Source: Senegalia massiliensis
GTDB taxonomy: Bacteria > Bacillota > Clostridia > Tissierellales > SIT17
Direction of reading: 5' to 3'
DNA length: 64,000 nt
NCBI RefSeq assembly: GCF_900626135.1
Contig: NZ_LR130786.1
Location: 697,767 to 761,766 of the forward strand
A model generated the notes under the pieces. It did no database searches and was not told the DNA's origin. It saw only the letters and a list, made by a program, of their open reading frames with translations. Within the stretch, counting starts at the first letter, position 1, and each line of letters begins with the position of its first letter. A program made the position numbers and the translations under genes. Shown one piece after another: positions 56,006 to 64,000 of this stretch.

Positions 56006-56039
56006 ATAATATACACCAATTTTTTTGGCGTATATTATT
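56006..56039 (-). terminator. Terminator of the osmoprotectant ABC operon
   Basis: Minus-strand stem AATAATATACGCCAA / TTGGTGTATATTATT (one G-T type mismatch) around an A-rich loop, followed by TTATAC; overlaps the stop codon of the ATPase gene. Confidence 0.8.
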
Positions 56040-57126
56040 AATTAGCTTTTCTTGACATGTTGTTATATGCTTTATTAATCTTAAATACTCCTAAATAATT
56101 ATTTTCATTATCTATTACTGGTAGAATATCATACCCTTCTCTAAATTGAATCTCCAATGCTTCCATTATAGTTTTATCTTGATTTATTGCTGCTATATTC
56201 TCTATATTTTCTTTCATAAATACAAAATTCTTTTCTAGAGAATACATACCTATATATTGTCCATTTTTTAATACAGGTAAAATACTTATATCTTCTCCAA
56301 ATTTTAACTTTGTATTATCCTCTACATTATTTAATTCTATTGTAGGATAATTTTTATATAATGTATTTTTAACATTTGCTACATCTGCATAAGAAGTAAA
56401 ACTTTTTATGCCAAAAAATTCATTTATATAATTATCTTCTTGATTAAAAAATATATCTTCTCTACTGCCAGATATAACAAGTTCTCCTTCTTTTAATAAT
56501 ACTATTTTATTTCCAAGCTTCATAGCTTCATGTATATCATGAGTTACAAAAATAATAGTCTTATTTACTTTTTTGTGTATATCTATTAATTCATCTTGTA
56601 ATTTTTTTCTAGTAATTTCATCTATAGCTCCAAAAGGTTCATCCATTAAAATTATAGGAGGATCTGCTGCTAGTGCTCTTGCAACTCCAACTCTTTGTTG
56701 CTGTCCTCCACTTAATTCACGAGGATATTTTTTCAAATCATTTTGTGTAAGACCTACAAGTTCTATAAGTTCCCTTGCTCTTTGTTTTCTTTGAGCCTTT
56801 TCCACTCCTTTAATCTTTAATACATATGATATATTTTCAGATATATTTAAGTGTGGAAATAACCCTACTTGTTGAATTACATATCCTATTTGACGTCTTA
56901 AATCTATTTGATTCCATTTAGATATTTCTTTATTGTTAATATATATATTACCATCAGATGGCTTAATCAAACCATTTATAAGCTTTAAAGCTGTTGTTTT
57001 TCCACAGCCAGAAGGACCAATCAATGTTACAAATTCACCTTTATTAATCGATAAATTTAAATTTTTTAAAGCTTTTTTTCCATCACCATAATCCTTTGAA
57101 ATATCCTCAAACTTTACTACTTCCAC
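56038..57126 (-). CDS. opuCA: Osmoprotectant ABC transporter ATPase with CBS domains (OpuCA-like)
   Basis: Powers uptake of glycine betaine, carnitine, choline or related compounds. 362 residues: Walker A GPSGCGKTTALKL, signature LSGGQQQRVGVARAL, Walker B IILMDEPFGAIDE, H-loop FVTHDIHEAM, and after residue 245 a tandem CBS pair (GQYIGMYSLEKN and NNYLGVFKI), which in OpuA/OpuC proteins senses ionic strength or c-di-AMP. GTG start shares one base with the stop of the binding-protein gene. Last gene of a three-gene operon. Confidence 0.93.
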   Translation of the reverse strand: MEVVKFEDISKDYGDGKKALKNLNLSINKGEFVTLIGPSGCGKTTALKLINGLIKPSDGNIYINNKEISKWNQIDLRRQIGYVIQQVGLFPHLNISENISYVLKIKGVEKAQRKQRARELIELVGLTQNDLKKYPRELSGGQQQRVGVARALAADPPIILMDEPFGAIDEITRKKLQDELIDIHKKVNKTIIFVTHDIHEAMKLGNKIVLLKEGELVISGSREDIFFNQEDNYINEFFGIKSFTSYADVANVKNTLYKNYPTIELNNVEDNTKLKFGEDISILPVLKNGQYIGMYSLEKNFVFMKENIENIAAINQDKTIMEALEIQFREGYDILPVIDNENNYLGVFKINKAYNNMSRKAN

Positions 57127-58046
57127 TACAATAATCCTTTCTCTTCCAAAAATTCATGCGCTACATCTTCTGGTTCTTCATTTTTACTCTCGACTTTATT
57201 ATTTAGATTTCTTATTTCCTCTTCACTTATATTGTTAGATAACATATTTAAAACATCTTTAAGTTCTGGATATTCTTTTAATGTCTCATTTTTAACTACT
57301 GTTGAAGCATAGTATGATGGGAAGAAATTCTTATCATCTTCAAGTACTTTTAATCCATATTCATCTAATAATCCATCTGTAGAGAAAGCATTTATAACAT
57401 CTACTTCACCTGACTCTATTGCTTGATATTTAAGTCCTATATCCATTTCTTTTGTGTCTTTAAAATTGAATTCATAAACATCTTTTATAGCATTAAATCC
57501 ATCATCTCTTTCATAAAAATCATACTCAGCTCCAAATACAAGTTTTTCACTATTTTCTGCTAAATCTGAATATGTTTCTATACCTAATTCTTTTGCTTTT
57601 TCAGCATTTACTGCCAGTGTAAAAGTATTATTAAATCCATATTGATCAAGCCATAAAAGATCAAATTCTTCTTGATAAGCTTCTTTTGTTTTTTCGTACA
57701 TTTCATCAGGATCTTCTATCAAATCATTTTCAAGAACAAACATCCACCCTGTACCTGTATACTCTGGATAAAGATCAATCTCACCAGAAATTATTGCAGG
57801 ATGTAAGTTACTAGTTCCACCTGCTATACCTGATTTCATATCTACATTTATCTCTGTTTTTTCTTCCACTAAAATCTTTATCATTTCGCCTATTATATAT
57901 TGCTCTGTCATAGGTTTTGTTCCTATAGTTATTGACTTTTGCTCTCCAGCACCTGATGTTTCTTCTCCATTTTCATCACTGCAAGCTACAACTGTCCCTA
58001 AAATTAAAAATAATGCTAAAATTAATATTAAAGTTTTTTTAAGCAT
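57126..58046 (-). CDS. Osmoprotectant-binding lipoprotein
   Basis: Substrate-binding component on the outer face of the membrane. 306 residues: signal peptide with lipobox VVAC (Cys22), acidic linker, then a periplasmic-binding fold of the quaternary-amine type with SITIGTKPMTEQYIIGEM, GGTSNLHPAIISGEIDLYPE, YTGTGW and VINAFSTDGLLDEYGL. SD AAAGGAGG. Overlaps the permease gene by 8 bases. The ligand cannot be read from the sequence. Confidence 0.92.
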   Translation of the reverse strand: MLKKTLILILALFLILGTVVACSDENGEETSGAGEQKSITIGTKPMTEQYIIGEMIKILVEEKTEINVDMKSGIAGGTSNLHPAIISGEIDLYPEYTGTGWMFVLENDLIEDPDEMYEKTKEAYQEEFDLLWLDQYGFNNTFTLAVNAEKAKELGIETYSDLAENSEKLVFGAEYDFYERDDGFNAIKDVYEFNFKDTKEMDIGLKYQAIESGEVDVINAFSTDGLLDEYGLKVLEDDKNFFPSYYASTVVKNETLKEYPELKDVLNMLSNNISEEEIRNLNNKVESKNEEPEDVAHEFLEEKGLL

Positions 58047-58722
58047 TTAAGTTTCCTCCTTTAATCTTTTTTCCTTGCACTTTTCTAATAACTAATTTTT
58101 CTATAAACTCCAATATTCTATCAGCAATAATAGCAAGAAGTGCAACTAAAATACTACCTGAAAATAATAATTCTGTATTATATGTGCTTATTCCTCTCCA
58201 TATAGCTGTTCCTATGCCACCTGCACCAATAAATGCAGCTATTGCAGTCATAGCAATAGTCATAACTATCATTGTTCTAAGTCCTGCTATTATAACTGGA
58301 AGAGCTAGAGGAAGCTCTATATTAAACAATAATTGAAACCGAGTACTTCCCATTCCTTTTCCTGCTTCTACTATTGATTTGTCTACTTCTGTAATCCCTA
58401 CATAAGTATTTCTAACAACAGGAAGAAGACCATATATTATAAGTGCTAATATTGCATTAGTAGTACCTAATCCAATAACAGAAACCATAATTCCGAAAAA
58501 TGCTATAACAGGTATTGTATATAAGAAGTTAGTAAGACTTATTACAAATGGTGCTAATCTTCTATACCTAGAAATTAATATTCCAAGTGGTACACCTATA
58601 AGTGTTATAAAAGTTATAGCAATTAAAGAAATTTTTATATGTTCTAAAGTTATTTCTAAAAAATAATCACTTCTTTCTATATATATCCTAAACAATCCAG
58701 ATATTGAATTGAAAAAATCCAT
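58039..58722 (-). CDS. Osmoprotectant ABC transporter permease
   Basis: Membrane channel subunit, 227 residues, five to six helices. The coupling motif is EAGKGMGSTRFQLLFNIELP, with the family's GLLPVVRNTYVGI and MTIAMTAIAAFIGAGGIGT. Only one permease gene is present (OpuC systems often have two), so it probably forms a homodimer. First gene of the operon with SD AGGGGG. The 160-base region upstream is shared with the divergent ferritin-like gene; I could not assign a clear promoter there. Confidence 0.92.
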   Translation of the reverse strand: MDFFNSISGLFRIYIERSDYFLEITLEHIKISLIAITFITLIGVPLGILISRYRRLAPFVISLTNFLYTIPVIAFFGIMVSVIGLGTTNAILALIIYGLLPVVRNTYVGITEVDKSIVEAGKGMGSTRFQLLFNIELPLALPVIIAGLRTMIVMTIAMTAIAAFIGAGGIGTAIWRGISTYNTELLFSGSILVALLAIIADRILEFIEKLVIRKVQGKKIKGGNLNA

Positions 58723-58881
58723 ATTATACCCCCTAGTGTTTCTAGTTATTCACTAAACAATCTATACCCTTTATGTTGTATATATAATCATGATATAATT
58801 AATAGTATTCATATTGTTTATATAATATCATTCAGGGTAAATAATTGATTGAAATATTAAAATAATAGGGGAGGTTTTTTA

Positions 58882-59391
58882 ATGGAAAATATTTTGCAGA
58901 TATTAAAATATGCTATGGAAATGGAAAAGCAAGGACAAAGGTTTTATCAAAAGTATAAAGATGAAATTGAAGACAAAGATGTTAAAAAAGTTTTTGAAAG
59001 TTTAGCTGATGTGGAAAACGACCACTATAATATATTAAAAAAACATTATGATGGATTATCAGAAAATAATAATTGGAGTTCTTTCGATATAGAGCTTTCT
59101 AGTGGAAGTGAAATATTCGAAAATGTTTTTGAAGAAGAAAAAGATAAAATGACAAAACGAAATTTAGAATCTAGCTTTTCTGATATGACTATTATGAGAA
59201 TGGCATATTTAATAGAAAATGATTTTGCTAATTATTATAGAGAAGCTATAACAAAAACAGATAATGAGCAAGCTAAAAACTTACTAAAGACATTAGCAGA
59301 ATGGGAAAATAAGCACAGAGAATATTTTTACAATGAATTCAAAAAATATATGCAAGATAGTTGGTTTGATCAAAGCTTCTATCCATTTTAA
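58882..59391 (+). CDS. Ferritin-like / rubrerythrin-type diiron protein
   Basis: 169 residues, a four-helix bundle. Helix ligands: EMEKQGQRFYQ in helix 1, VENDHYNIL (ExxH) in helix 2, IENDFANYYREA in helix 3 and EWENKHREYFYNEF (ExxH) in helix 4. No C-terminal rubredoxin domain, so it is a stand-alone diiron domain. Probably involved in peroxide or oxygen handling in an anaerobe. SD AGGGGAGG. Followed 15 bases later by a nitroreductase gene on the same strand. Confidence 0.85.
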   Translation: MENILQILKYAMEMEKQGQRFYQKYKDEIEDKDVKKVFESLADVENDHYNILKKHYDGLSENNNWSSFDIELSSGSEIFENVFEEEKDKMTKRNLESSFSDMTIMRMAYLIENDFANYYREAITKTDNEQAKNLLKTLAEWENKHREYFYNEFKKYMQDSWFDQSFYPF

Positions 59392-59406
59392 TAAGGAGTG
59401 TTATAC

Positions 59407-60045
59407 TTGACAGAATTAGATTTTATTTATAAAAGAAAAAGCATTAGACAGTTTAAAGAAGAAAATATTAATGATGATGATATAAAAACTATTATAAAAG
59501 CAGCTATCCAAGCACCATCAGGCAAAAATGAACAAGGTTGGCATTTTGTTGTTATAAAAAACAAAGAAAAAATAAAAAAATTAGCAAGCATAGTAGAAGA
59601 AAAAAATGATGAATTAGCATCATATTTAAATGATGAAAATGATAAAAGAAACCTTACAAAATTCCTTAAATATCATACTATATTTAAAAATGCTCCTATT
59701 ATAATTCTAGCATATGCTAAAAATTATATTCCAGCTGGATATAAGGCTCTAAAAGCTAAGGGAGCTTCACAAGAAGAAATTCATGACCTTCTTAGACCGT
59801 CTCCTGGAATACAAGGAATTTCAGCAGCAATGGAAAATTTACAATTAGCTGCAGCTAGCATGAATTATGGTACATGTTGGATGACAGGTCCATTATATGC
59901 AGCAAAAGAAATGTCTGAGTATATTAGTTTCAGTAAAGAGAATTACTTTCTAGCTGCTATAACACCTTTAGGTATCCCAGAAAATGAAAATGTTGTATCA
60001 CCTCCTAGAAAACCTCTAGAAGAATTGTTAACTATAATAGAATAA
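59407..60045 (+). CDS. Nitroreductase family flavoprotein
   Basis: FMN-dependent NAD(P)H oxidoreductase, about 212 residues. N-terminal IYKRKSIRQFKEENI and AAIQAPSGKNEQGWHFVVI bind FMN phosphate; APIIILAYAK and AAMENLQLAAASMNYGTCW, shown in part as NLQLAAASMNYGTCW, are also typical. Start is TTG 59407, eight bases after AAGGAG; a GTG three codons earlier overlaps the SD. Substrate unknown; pairing with the ferritin-like gene suggests redox detoxification. Confidence 0.9.
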   Translation: MTELDFIYKRKSIRQFKEENINDDDIKTIIKAAIQAPSGKNEQGWHFVVIKNKEKIKKLASIVEEKNDELASYLNDENDKRNLTKFLKYHTIFKNAPIIILAYAKNYIPAGYKALKAKGASQEEIHDLLRPSPGIQGISAAMENLQLAAASMNYGTCWMTGPLYAAKEMSEYISFSKENYFLAAITPLGIPENENVVSPPRKPLEELLTIIE

Positions 60046-60082
60046 AATAAAAATAACCCATATGGGTTATTTTTATTTTATT
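60041..60082. terminator. Bidirectional terminator between nitroreductase and pgi genes
   Basis: Perfect 42-base palindrome centred on CCCATATGGG with AT-rich outer arms; it overlaps the stop codons of both convergent genes. Confidence 0.9.
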
Positions 60083-61389
60083 CTATTCATTAATTCTTTT
60101 CTTAATTCTTCATATCCAGGCTTTCCTAAGAGGGCAAACATATTTTTCTTATATTCTTCTACTCCTGGCTGATTAAATGGATTTACTCCTAATAAATACC
60201 CACTTAAACCACACGCTTTTTCAAAAAAGTATATTAATTTCCCTAAGTAATATTCATCCATCTTCGGTATATTAATTATTATATTTGGTACTCCACCATC
60301 TACATGAGCAATTAATGTTCCTTCAAATGCTTTTTTATTAACAAAATCCATAGTCTTACCTGCTAGATAATTAAGACCATCTAAATCTTTCTCATCTTTT
60401 TCTATTTCTATATCTACTTCTGGAGCATTTATATTTAATATAGTTTCAAATATATTTCTTCTTCCTTCTTGAATATATTGACCCATAGAGTGAAGATCAG
60501 TTGAAAAGTCTACAGAAGATGGAAAAATCCCTTTACCATCTTTACCTTCACTCTCTCCATATAATTGCTTCCACCATTCAGATATGAAGTGAACATGAGG
60601 CTCATAATTTACAAGTATTTCTATTTGTTTACCTCTATTGTATAATATATTTCTCACTGCTGCATATTTATAGGCTTCATTATTTTCTAAACTCTTATTG
60701 CTATATTCTTCTCTAGCTTTTTTTGCTCCAAATATTAGTTTATCTATATCAATTCCAGCTACAGCAATAGGTAATAATCCTACTGGAGTTAAAACTGAGT
60801 ATCTTCCACCTACATTATCTGGAATTATAAATGTTGTATACCCTTCATCTTCAGATAATTTTTTAAGTGCCCCCTTAGAAACATCTGTAGTAGCATATAT
60901 CCTTTTTTTAGATTCTTCTTTTCCATATTTATCTTCTAAAAGTTTTCTAAATATCCTAAATGCAAGAGCAGGCTCTGTTGTAGTACCTGATTTAGATATC
61001 ACATTTATACTTATATCTTTATCTTTTATTTTATTTATTATTTTATTTATATATTTTCCACTTATATTATTTCCCACAAAATATACTTCTGTATCTTTTT
61101 CATTGTCCTCTAAAGCTTCTATTACTGCTCTAGCACCTAAATATGATCCACCTATTCCTATAACTAAAAGTACATCTGATTTTTCTCTTATATCATTAGC
61201 ACTTCTTTTAATTTTCTCAAGTTCTTCTTGTTCTAAGTTATCAGGTAAATCAATCCATCCTAAATAATCATTCCCAAGACCTTTTCCTGATTCCAATAAA
61301 TTATGTGCTTTACTTACAAAAGGTTCTATAGCTTTTAATTCTTCTTTTTTTATCATTGCATTAGAATAATCAATAAAAATATTATTCAA
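60073..61389 (-). CDS. pgi: Glucose-6-phosphate isomerase
   Basis: Interconverts glucose 6-phosphate and fructose 6-phosphate. 438 residues, the short bacterial form. SIS-domain features: [20 protein letters not shown], shown as [66 protein letters not shown], shown as [16 protein letters not shown], and [14 protein letters not shown]. Start is TTG at 61389 with GGAGGAG. Single-gene unit. Confidence 0.97.
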   Translation of the reverse strand: MNNIFIDYSNAMIKKEELKAIEPFVSKAHNLLESGKGLGNDYLGWIDLPDNLEQEELEKIKRSANDIREKSDVLLVIGIGGSYLGARAVIEALEDNEKDTEVYFVGNNISGKYINKIINKIKDKDISINVISKSGTTTEPALAFRIFRKLLEDKYGKEESKKRIYATTDVSKGALKKLSEDEGYTTFIIPDNVGGRYSVLTPVGLLPIAVAGIDIDKLIFGAKKAREEYSNKSLENNEAYKYAAVRNILYNRGKQIEILVNYEPHVHFISEWWKQLYGESEGKDGKGIFPSSVDFSTDLHSMGQYIQEGRRNIFETILNINAPEVDIEIEKDEKDLDGLNYLAGKTMDFVNKKAFEGTLIAHVDGGVPNIIINIPKMDEYYLGKLIYFFEKACGLSGYLLGVNPFNQPGVEEYKKNMFALLGKPGYEELRKELMNRIK

Positions 61390-61445
61390 AAAATCTCCTC
61401 CTTCATTTCACTTATTATAATTATATCACTTAATATGAACATAAA

Positions 61446-61475
61446 AAAAGAAAAGTTATTAAGATATAACTTTTC
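61446..61475 (-). terminator. Terminator of the ATP-grasp gene
   Basis: Minus-strand stem GAAAAGTTAT / ATAACTTTTC with a short loop, followed by TTTTTTTAT; overlaps the stop codon at 61459. Confidence 0.8.
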
Positions 61476-62268
61476 TCTTGATTCCTGGAAATGTTGGTTT
61501 GTTAGGATCATTATTAGATATATACTTATATATATAATCTTCTGCTCTTATTCCTTGATGCTTTAATCCTTCATTACCAAATAAAACATTAAATTCTAAT
61601 ATATAAAATTTTCCTTCAACTTCTACTACATCAAATCCTGCATGATTAATGCCTAAAGTTTTTGCAACTCTATCTACTAAATCTACAGCTTGTAAAGGTA
61701 TGTCTTCAAAAGAATAGCTAGCTCCCTTAGCTATATTGTTATGAAACTTACCTTCTTCTGCTATTCTCCAATATGCACTTATTACTTTATTTCCTATATA
61801 TACAACTCTTAAATCTCTATCTATTGGTAAATATTCTTGAATATATAAAACTTCATTTTTACTTATATAATTCTTTAATTGATTTCTATTTTCTAGAAGA
61901 AATACTCCATTCCCCATTGAATTTTTTATTTCTTTTGCTACTACTGAATATCCAAACTCTTCTTCAATTATATCAATTGCAGAATTAGAACTTCCCATTA
62001 TTCTAGTATATGGTATGTTTTCAGGAAATGTTGCCATGAAAGCTCTTGTCATTTCAACTTTATTATGTCCTAAGTGAAATGTATCTATATTTGGAAAAAT
62101 ATTTTTCTTCAAACCATACACCAAAGAATTTACTTGCCAGTATTCTGGAAACAATATAAAATCAGCATCTTTAATTTTATCTATTTCTCTAAACATATTT
62201 TCAGGTTTTATATATGTGATATTTTTCATGCCTATTGTTCTAAATGGATTAAATGATATTATTTTCAT
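61459..62268 (-). CDS. ATP-grasp (RimK-like) carboxylate-amine ligase
   Basis: 269 residues. The ATP-grasp core includes VAKEIKNSMGNGVFLL (first nucleotide-binding lysine and glycine-rich loop), YIQEYLPIDRDLRVVYIG and the metal-binding GFDVVEVEGKFYILEFNV; FNIAKGASYSF-like residues (NNIAKGASYS) precede it. Family members join an amino acid, often glutamate, to a peptide, protein or cofactor. The substrate is not apparent. Weak SD AAAGGA but a good promoter between it and asnA, so it is probably a separate unit, perhaps also read from asnA. Confidence 0.85.
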   Translation of the reverse strand: MKIISFNPFRTIGMKNITYIKPENMFREIDKIKDADFILFPEYWQVNSLVYGLKKNIFPNIDTFHLGHNKVEMTRAFMATFPENIPYTRIMGSSNSAIDIIEEEFGYSVVAKEIKNSMGNGVFLLENRNQLKNYISKNEVLYIQEYLPIDRDLRVVYIGNKVISAYWRIAEEGKFHNNIAKGASYSFEDIPLQAVDLVDRVAKTLGINHAGFDVVEVEGKFYILEFNVLFGNEGLKHQGIRAEDYIYKYISNNDPNKPTFPGIKRKVIS

Positions 62269-62299
62269 CTTCTAATTCCTTTCTTTTTAACATGTAAAT

Positions 62300-62328
62300 A
62301 TATTACTTTAACTTGAAGAAGATGTCAA
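62300..62328 (-). promoter_or_regulatory. SigA promoter of the ATP-grasp gene
   Basis: Minus strand TTGACA (62323-62328), 17 bases, TAATAT (62300-62305), directly after the asnA stop. Confidence 0.65.
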
Positions 62329-62333
62329 TATTT

Positions 62334-63347
62334 TTATAATAATATTATATTTTTTTTATTACAATCTTCTATCATCCATTTTGGCCATATAGAAGATTGT
62401 ACTTCACCAATATGTGCTTTTCTCAGAAAGAACATACAAAGTCTTGATTGGCCTATTCCTCCTCCTACAGTAAGAGGTAATTTATCTTGTAGTAATAATT
62501 TATGATATTCAAGAGTCTTTCTATCCTCACAATTAGATAATTTCAACTGTTCTTTAAGTGATTCTTTATCAACTCTTATCCCCATAGAAGATATTTCAAA
62601 TTCACTATTTAGTACTGGATTCCAGAATATTATATCACCATTTAGATCCCAATCATCATAATCAGGAGACCTCATCCCATGTGGTTCACCTGACTCTAAA
62701 TTTCTACCTATTTCCATTATAAATACAGCCTTTTTTTCCTTTGCTATTTTTCTCTCTCTTGATTCTGGACTTAAATCAGGATACAATCCTTCTAATTCTT
62801 TTGAAGAAATAAAATATATTTCTTCAGGTAAAATAGGCTCTATATGATCATATAAATCACATATATATTCTTCTGTATCTTTACATATTCCATATATTAA
62901 ATTTACTATTTCTTTTAATTTTTCTTGATTTCTTTCTTTTTTATCTATTATTTTTTCCCAATCCCATTGGTCAACATATATTGAATGAGTGTTATCAAAC
63001 TCTTCATCCCTTCTTATTGCATCCATATCTGTATAAATTCCTTCCCCAATTTTAAAATTATATCTCTTAAGGGCCATTCTTTTCCATTTGGCAAGGGAAT
63101 GAACTATTTCTATATTAGAATCAGAATCATTTTTCATATCAAATATAACTGGTCTTTCTACACCAGATAAATTATCATTTAACCCAGTATTTGTTCTTAC
63201 AAATAAAGGTGCTGATACCCTTAATAAATTTAATTTTTTTGCAAGTTTTCTTTCAAAATAATCTTTTATAGTTTTTATAGCTATTTCTGTTTGTTTTAAG
63301 TTTAATGTTGGTTGATAGTTATTTGGTACAATCAATTTAGTATCCAA
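62334..63347 (-). CDS. asnA: Aspartate--ammonia ligase (asparagine synthetase A)
   Basis: Makes asparagine from aspartate, ammonia and ATP. 337 residues, with the class II synthetase-like fold. Segments include LRVSAPLFVRTNTGLNDNLS, GVERPVIFDM, KWKRMALKRYNF, IYVDQWDWEK and the C-terminal LTVGGGIGQSRLCMFFLRK. Start is TTG at 63347 with AAAGGAG. Preceded by a T-box leader with an asparagine (AAC) specifier candidate, which fits control by uncharged tRNA-Asn. Confidence 0.96.
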   Translation of the reverse strand: MDTKLIVPNNYQPTLNLKQTEIAIKTIKDYFERKLAKKLNLLRVSAPLFVRTNTGLNDNLSGVERPVIFDMKNDSDSNIEIVHSLAKWKRMALKRYNFKIGEGIYTDMDAIRRDEEFDNTHSIYVDQWDWEKIIDKKERNQEKLKEIVNLIYGICKDTEEYICDLYDHIEPILPEEIYFISSKELEGLYPDLSPESRERKIAKEKKAVFIMEIGRNLESGEPHGMRSPDYDDWDLNGDIIFWNPVLNSEFEISSMGIRVDKESLKEQLKLSNCEDRKTLEYHKLLLQDKLPLTVGGGIGQSRLCMFFLRKAHIGEVQSSIWPKWMIEDCNKKNIILL

Positions 63348-63384
63348 AAAAATCCACTCCTTTAATATTATTTTTAAAATAAAA

Positions 63385-63654
63385 AAATCTTTTATCTCTA
63401 TATAGAGACAAAAGATTTATTCTGCACCACCCTAAATGATATTTATCAGTACGGAAACTTTGTTTCGATACTGTCCAATAAATAACGGTTTGGTTCCGAC
63501 TAAGCCTAATTTTCTAATGAATTTCAGTTAGCTATTTAGAGGCGTTTTTCATTATAAGTTTTGTATCGAACTTTCACCATCGTCGACTCTCTAAAACAAA
63601 TTCTTACAATTACTCTCCTCATCACAATATTTAAATATATTTAATTTTATATTA
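63385..63654 (-). promoter_or_regulatory. T-box leader of asnA (tRNA-Asn responsive)
   Basis: About 270-base leader. Stem I region: TTTAGAG near 63589-63595 pairs with CTCTAAA at 63535-63541, and contains GATGGTG and, on the 3' side, the AAC triplet at 63544-63546 as specifier. A central hairpin (CAGTA...TACTG, 63441-63470) follows, then the T-box-like AGGGTGGTGC (63424-63433) and a terminator stem (AAATCTTTTGTCTC / GAGATAAAAGATTT, 63385-63418) with T7. The T-box deviates from AGGGTGGNACCGCG after GGTGGT. Confidence 0.75.
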
Positions 63655-63660
63655 GCAATA

Positions 63661-63689
63661 ATTATATTACAAAGATTTAATAAAGTCAA
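63661..63689 (-). promoter_or_regulatory. SigA promoter of the asnA T-box transcript
   Basis: Minus strand TTGACT (63684-63689), 17 bases, TATAAT (63661-63666). Predicted start near 63654. Confidence 0.75.
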
Positions 63690-63690
63690 T

Positions 63691-63722
63691 AAAAACCAGC
63701 CTATTTTTTAGACTGGTTTTTT
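63691..63722 (-). terminator. Terminator of the PP2C phosphatase gene
   Basis: Minus-strand stem AAAACCAG / CTGGTTTT with an AT-rich loop and TTATTGAC after it; lies directly upstream of the asnA promoter. Confidence 0.8.
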
Positions 63723-64000
63723 AATTTATTCTAACTTTTAATAAAGCTATGTCATCTTGTGGTTCATCATAATGAAAATAATTCATTGATTCTAAAATAT
63801 ATTTTATAAGATTACCTTTTTTATCCTTGATACTATTTTTTAGTCTTTCTATTCCATATTGTTCTCCGAACTTATTTCGAAGTTCTATTATACCATCTGT
63901 ATAAAATAATATTTTATCATTTTTTTGTACTTTTATAGTCTTTTCATTATAATTTATATCATCAAATAAATAACATATTGGAAATCCCGTATTTTTTAAA
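63721..64000 (-). CDS. PP2C-type (SpoIIE/RsbU-like) serine phosphatase, C-terminal part only
   Basis: The frame runs in from the right edge without a start codon and ends at 63721-63723; 93 residues are visible. They read KNTGFPICYLFDD, then KVQKNDKILFYTDGIIELRN, KFGEQYGIERL and finally EPQDDIALLKVRIN: the last third of a PP2C/SpoIIE domain, with the metal-binding aspartates in YTDG and QDDIALL. Such phosphatases usually regulate anti-sigma-factor antagonists. The N-terminal sensor part is outside the window. It is not the sporulation spoIIE, which is at 28894-31278. Confidence 0.85.
   Translation of the reverse strand, partial: LKNTGFPICYLFDDINYNEKTIKVQKNDKILFYTDGIIELRNKFGEQYGIERLKNSIKDKKGNLIKYILESMNYFHYDEPQDDIALLKVRIN

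Overview
This window is AT-rich DNA from an anaerobic, endospore-forming member of the Clostridia (low-GC Firmicutes). The evidence is a set of sporulation genes (spoIIE, spoVG, spoVT, spoVB-like, yabP, yabQ), Clostridia-type energy genes (sodium-pumping methylmalonyl-CoA decarboxylase, crt-hbd-thl), SD-rich start sites, and consensus SigA, SigH and sigma-54 promoters. I cannot fix the genus from the sequence alone. Nearly everything is on the minus strand; only murC and a ferritin-like/nitroreductase pair are on the plus strand. No CRISPR array, transposase, phage gene, tRNA or toxin-antitoxin pair was seen.

Layout. 1-4.1 kb: rRNA operon (23S cut by the left edge, complete 16S, short spacer without tRNA) with two tandem promoters. 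4.1-10.9 kb: lysS, greA, an unknown gene, dusB, coaX, an ECF S-component (probably pantothenate) and birA. 10.9-22.9 kb: a ytxH-like gene and then a metabolic block: type III CoA-transferase, MatC-type permease, mmdB-mmdC-mmdD-mmdA, epimerase, meaB, split methylmalonyl-CoA mutase, succinate/acetate-type CoA-transferase and a DUF3870 gene. 22.9-23.3 kb: a long intergenic region with a SigH-like promoter, a Spo0A box and a terminator but no recognised gene. 23.3-33.6 kb: ftsH, hpt, tilS, yabT kinase, yabS, spoIIE, yabR, divIC, yabQ, yabP, rqcP. 33.7-36.2 kb: a three-gene ABC exporter. 36.3-49.7 kb: hup, yabN/mazG, spoVB-like, spoVT, prsA, mfd, pth, prs, glmU, spoVG, purR. 49.8-52.8 kb: murC, an LCP ligase and an unknown gene. 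52.9-55.9 kb: thl, hbd, crt. 56-58.7 kb: osmoprotectant ABC transporter. 58.9-62.3 kb: ferritin-like protein, nitroreductase, pgi, ATP-grasp ligase. 62.3-64 kb: asnA behind a T-box leader, and the C-terminal end of a PP2C phosphatase cut by the right edge.

How the genes work together. The order purR-spoVG-glmU-prs-pth-mfd-spoVT-yabM-yabN-rqcP-yabP-yabQ-divIC-yabR-spoIIE-yabS-yabT-tilS-hpt-ftsH-coaX-dusB-lysS-rrn is, as I recall it, the order near the Bacillus subtilis origin. Here it is interrupted by two blocks (the methylmalonyl-CoA block and the ABC exporter). The methylmalonyl block encodes every step from succinate to propionyl-CoA with export of sodium ions; birA nearby can supply the biotinylation that MmdC needs. 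crt-hbd-thl has a strong sigma-54 promoter match, so C4 acyl-CoA metabolism looks activator-controlled.

I did not find a clearly new defence or mobile system. The observations most worth following are the unexplained SigH/Spo0A-marked transcription unit at 23.03-23.26 kb, the MatC/CoA-transferase side branch bracketed by long perfect palindromes, the sigma-54 promoter of crt-hbd-thl, and the phosphatase/VWA/kinase triad with a circularly permuted VWA protein. Several start codons were moved inward because the Shine-Dalgarno (SD) sequence lies inside the longest reading frame.
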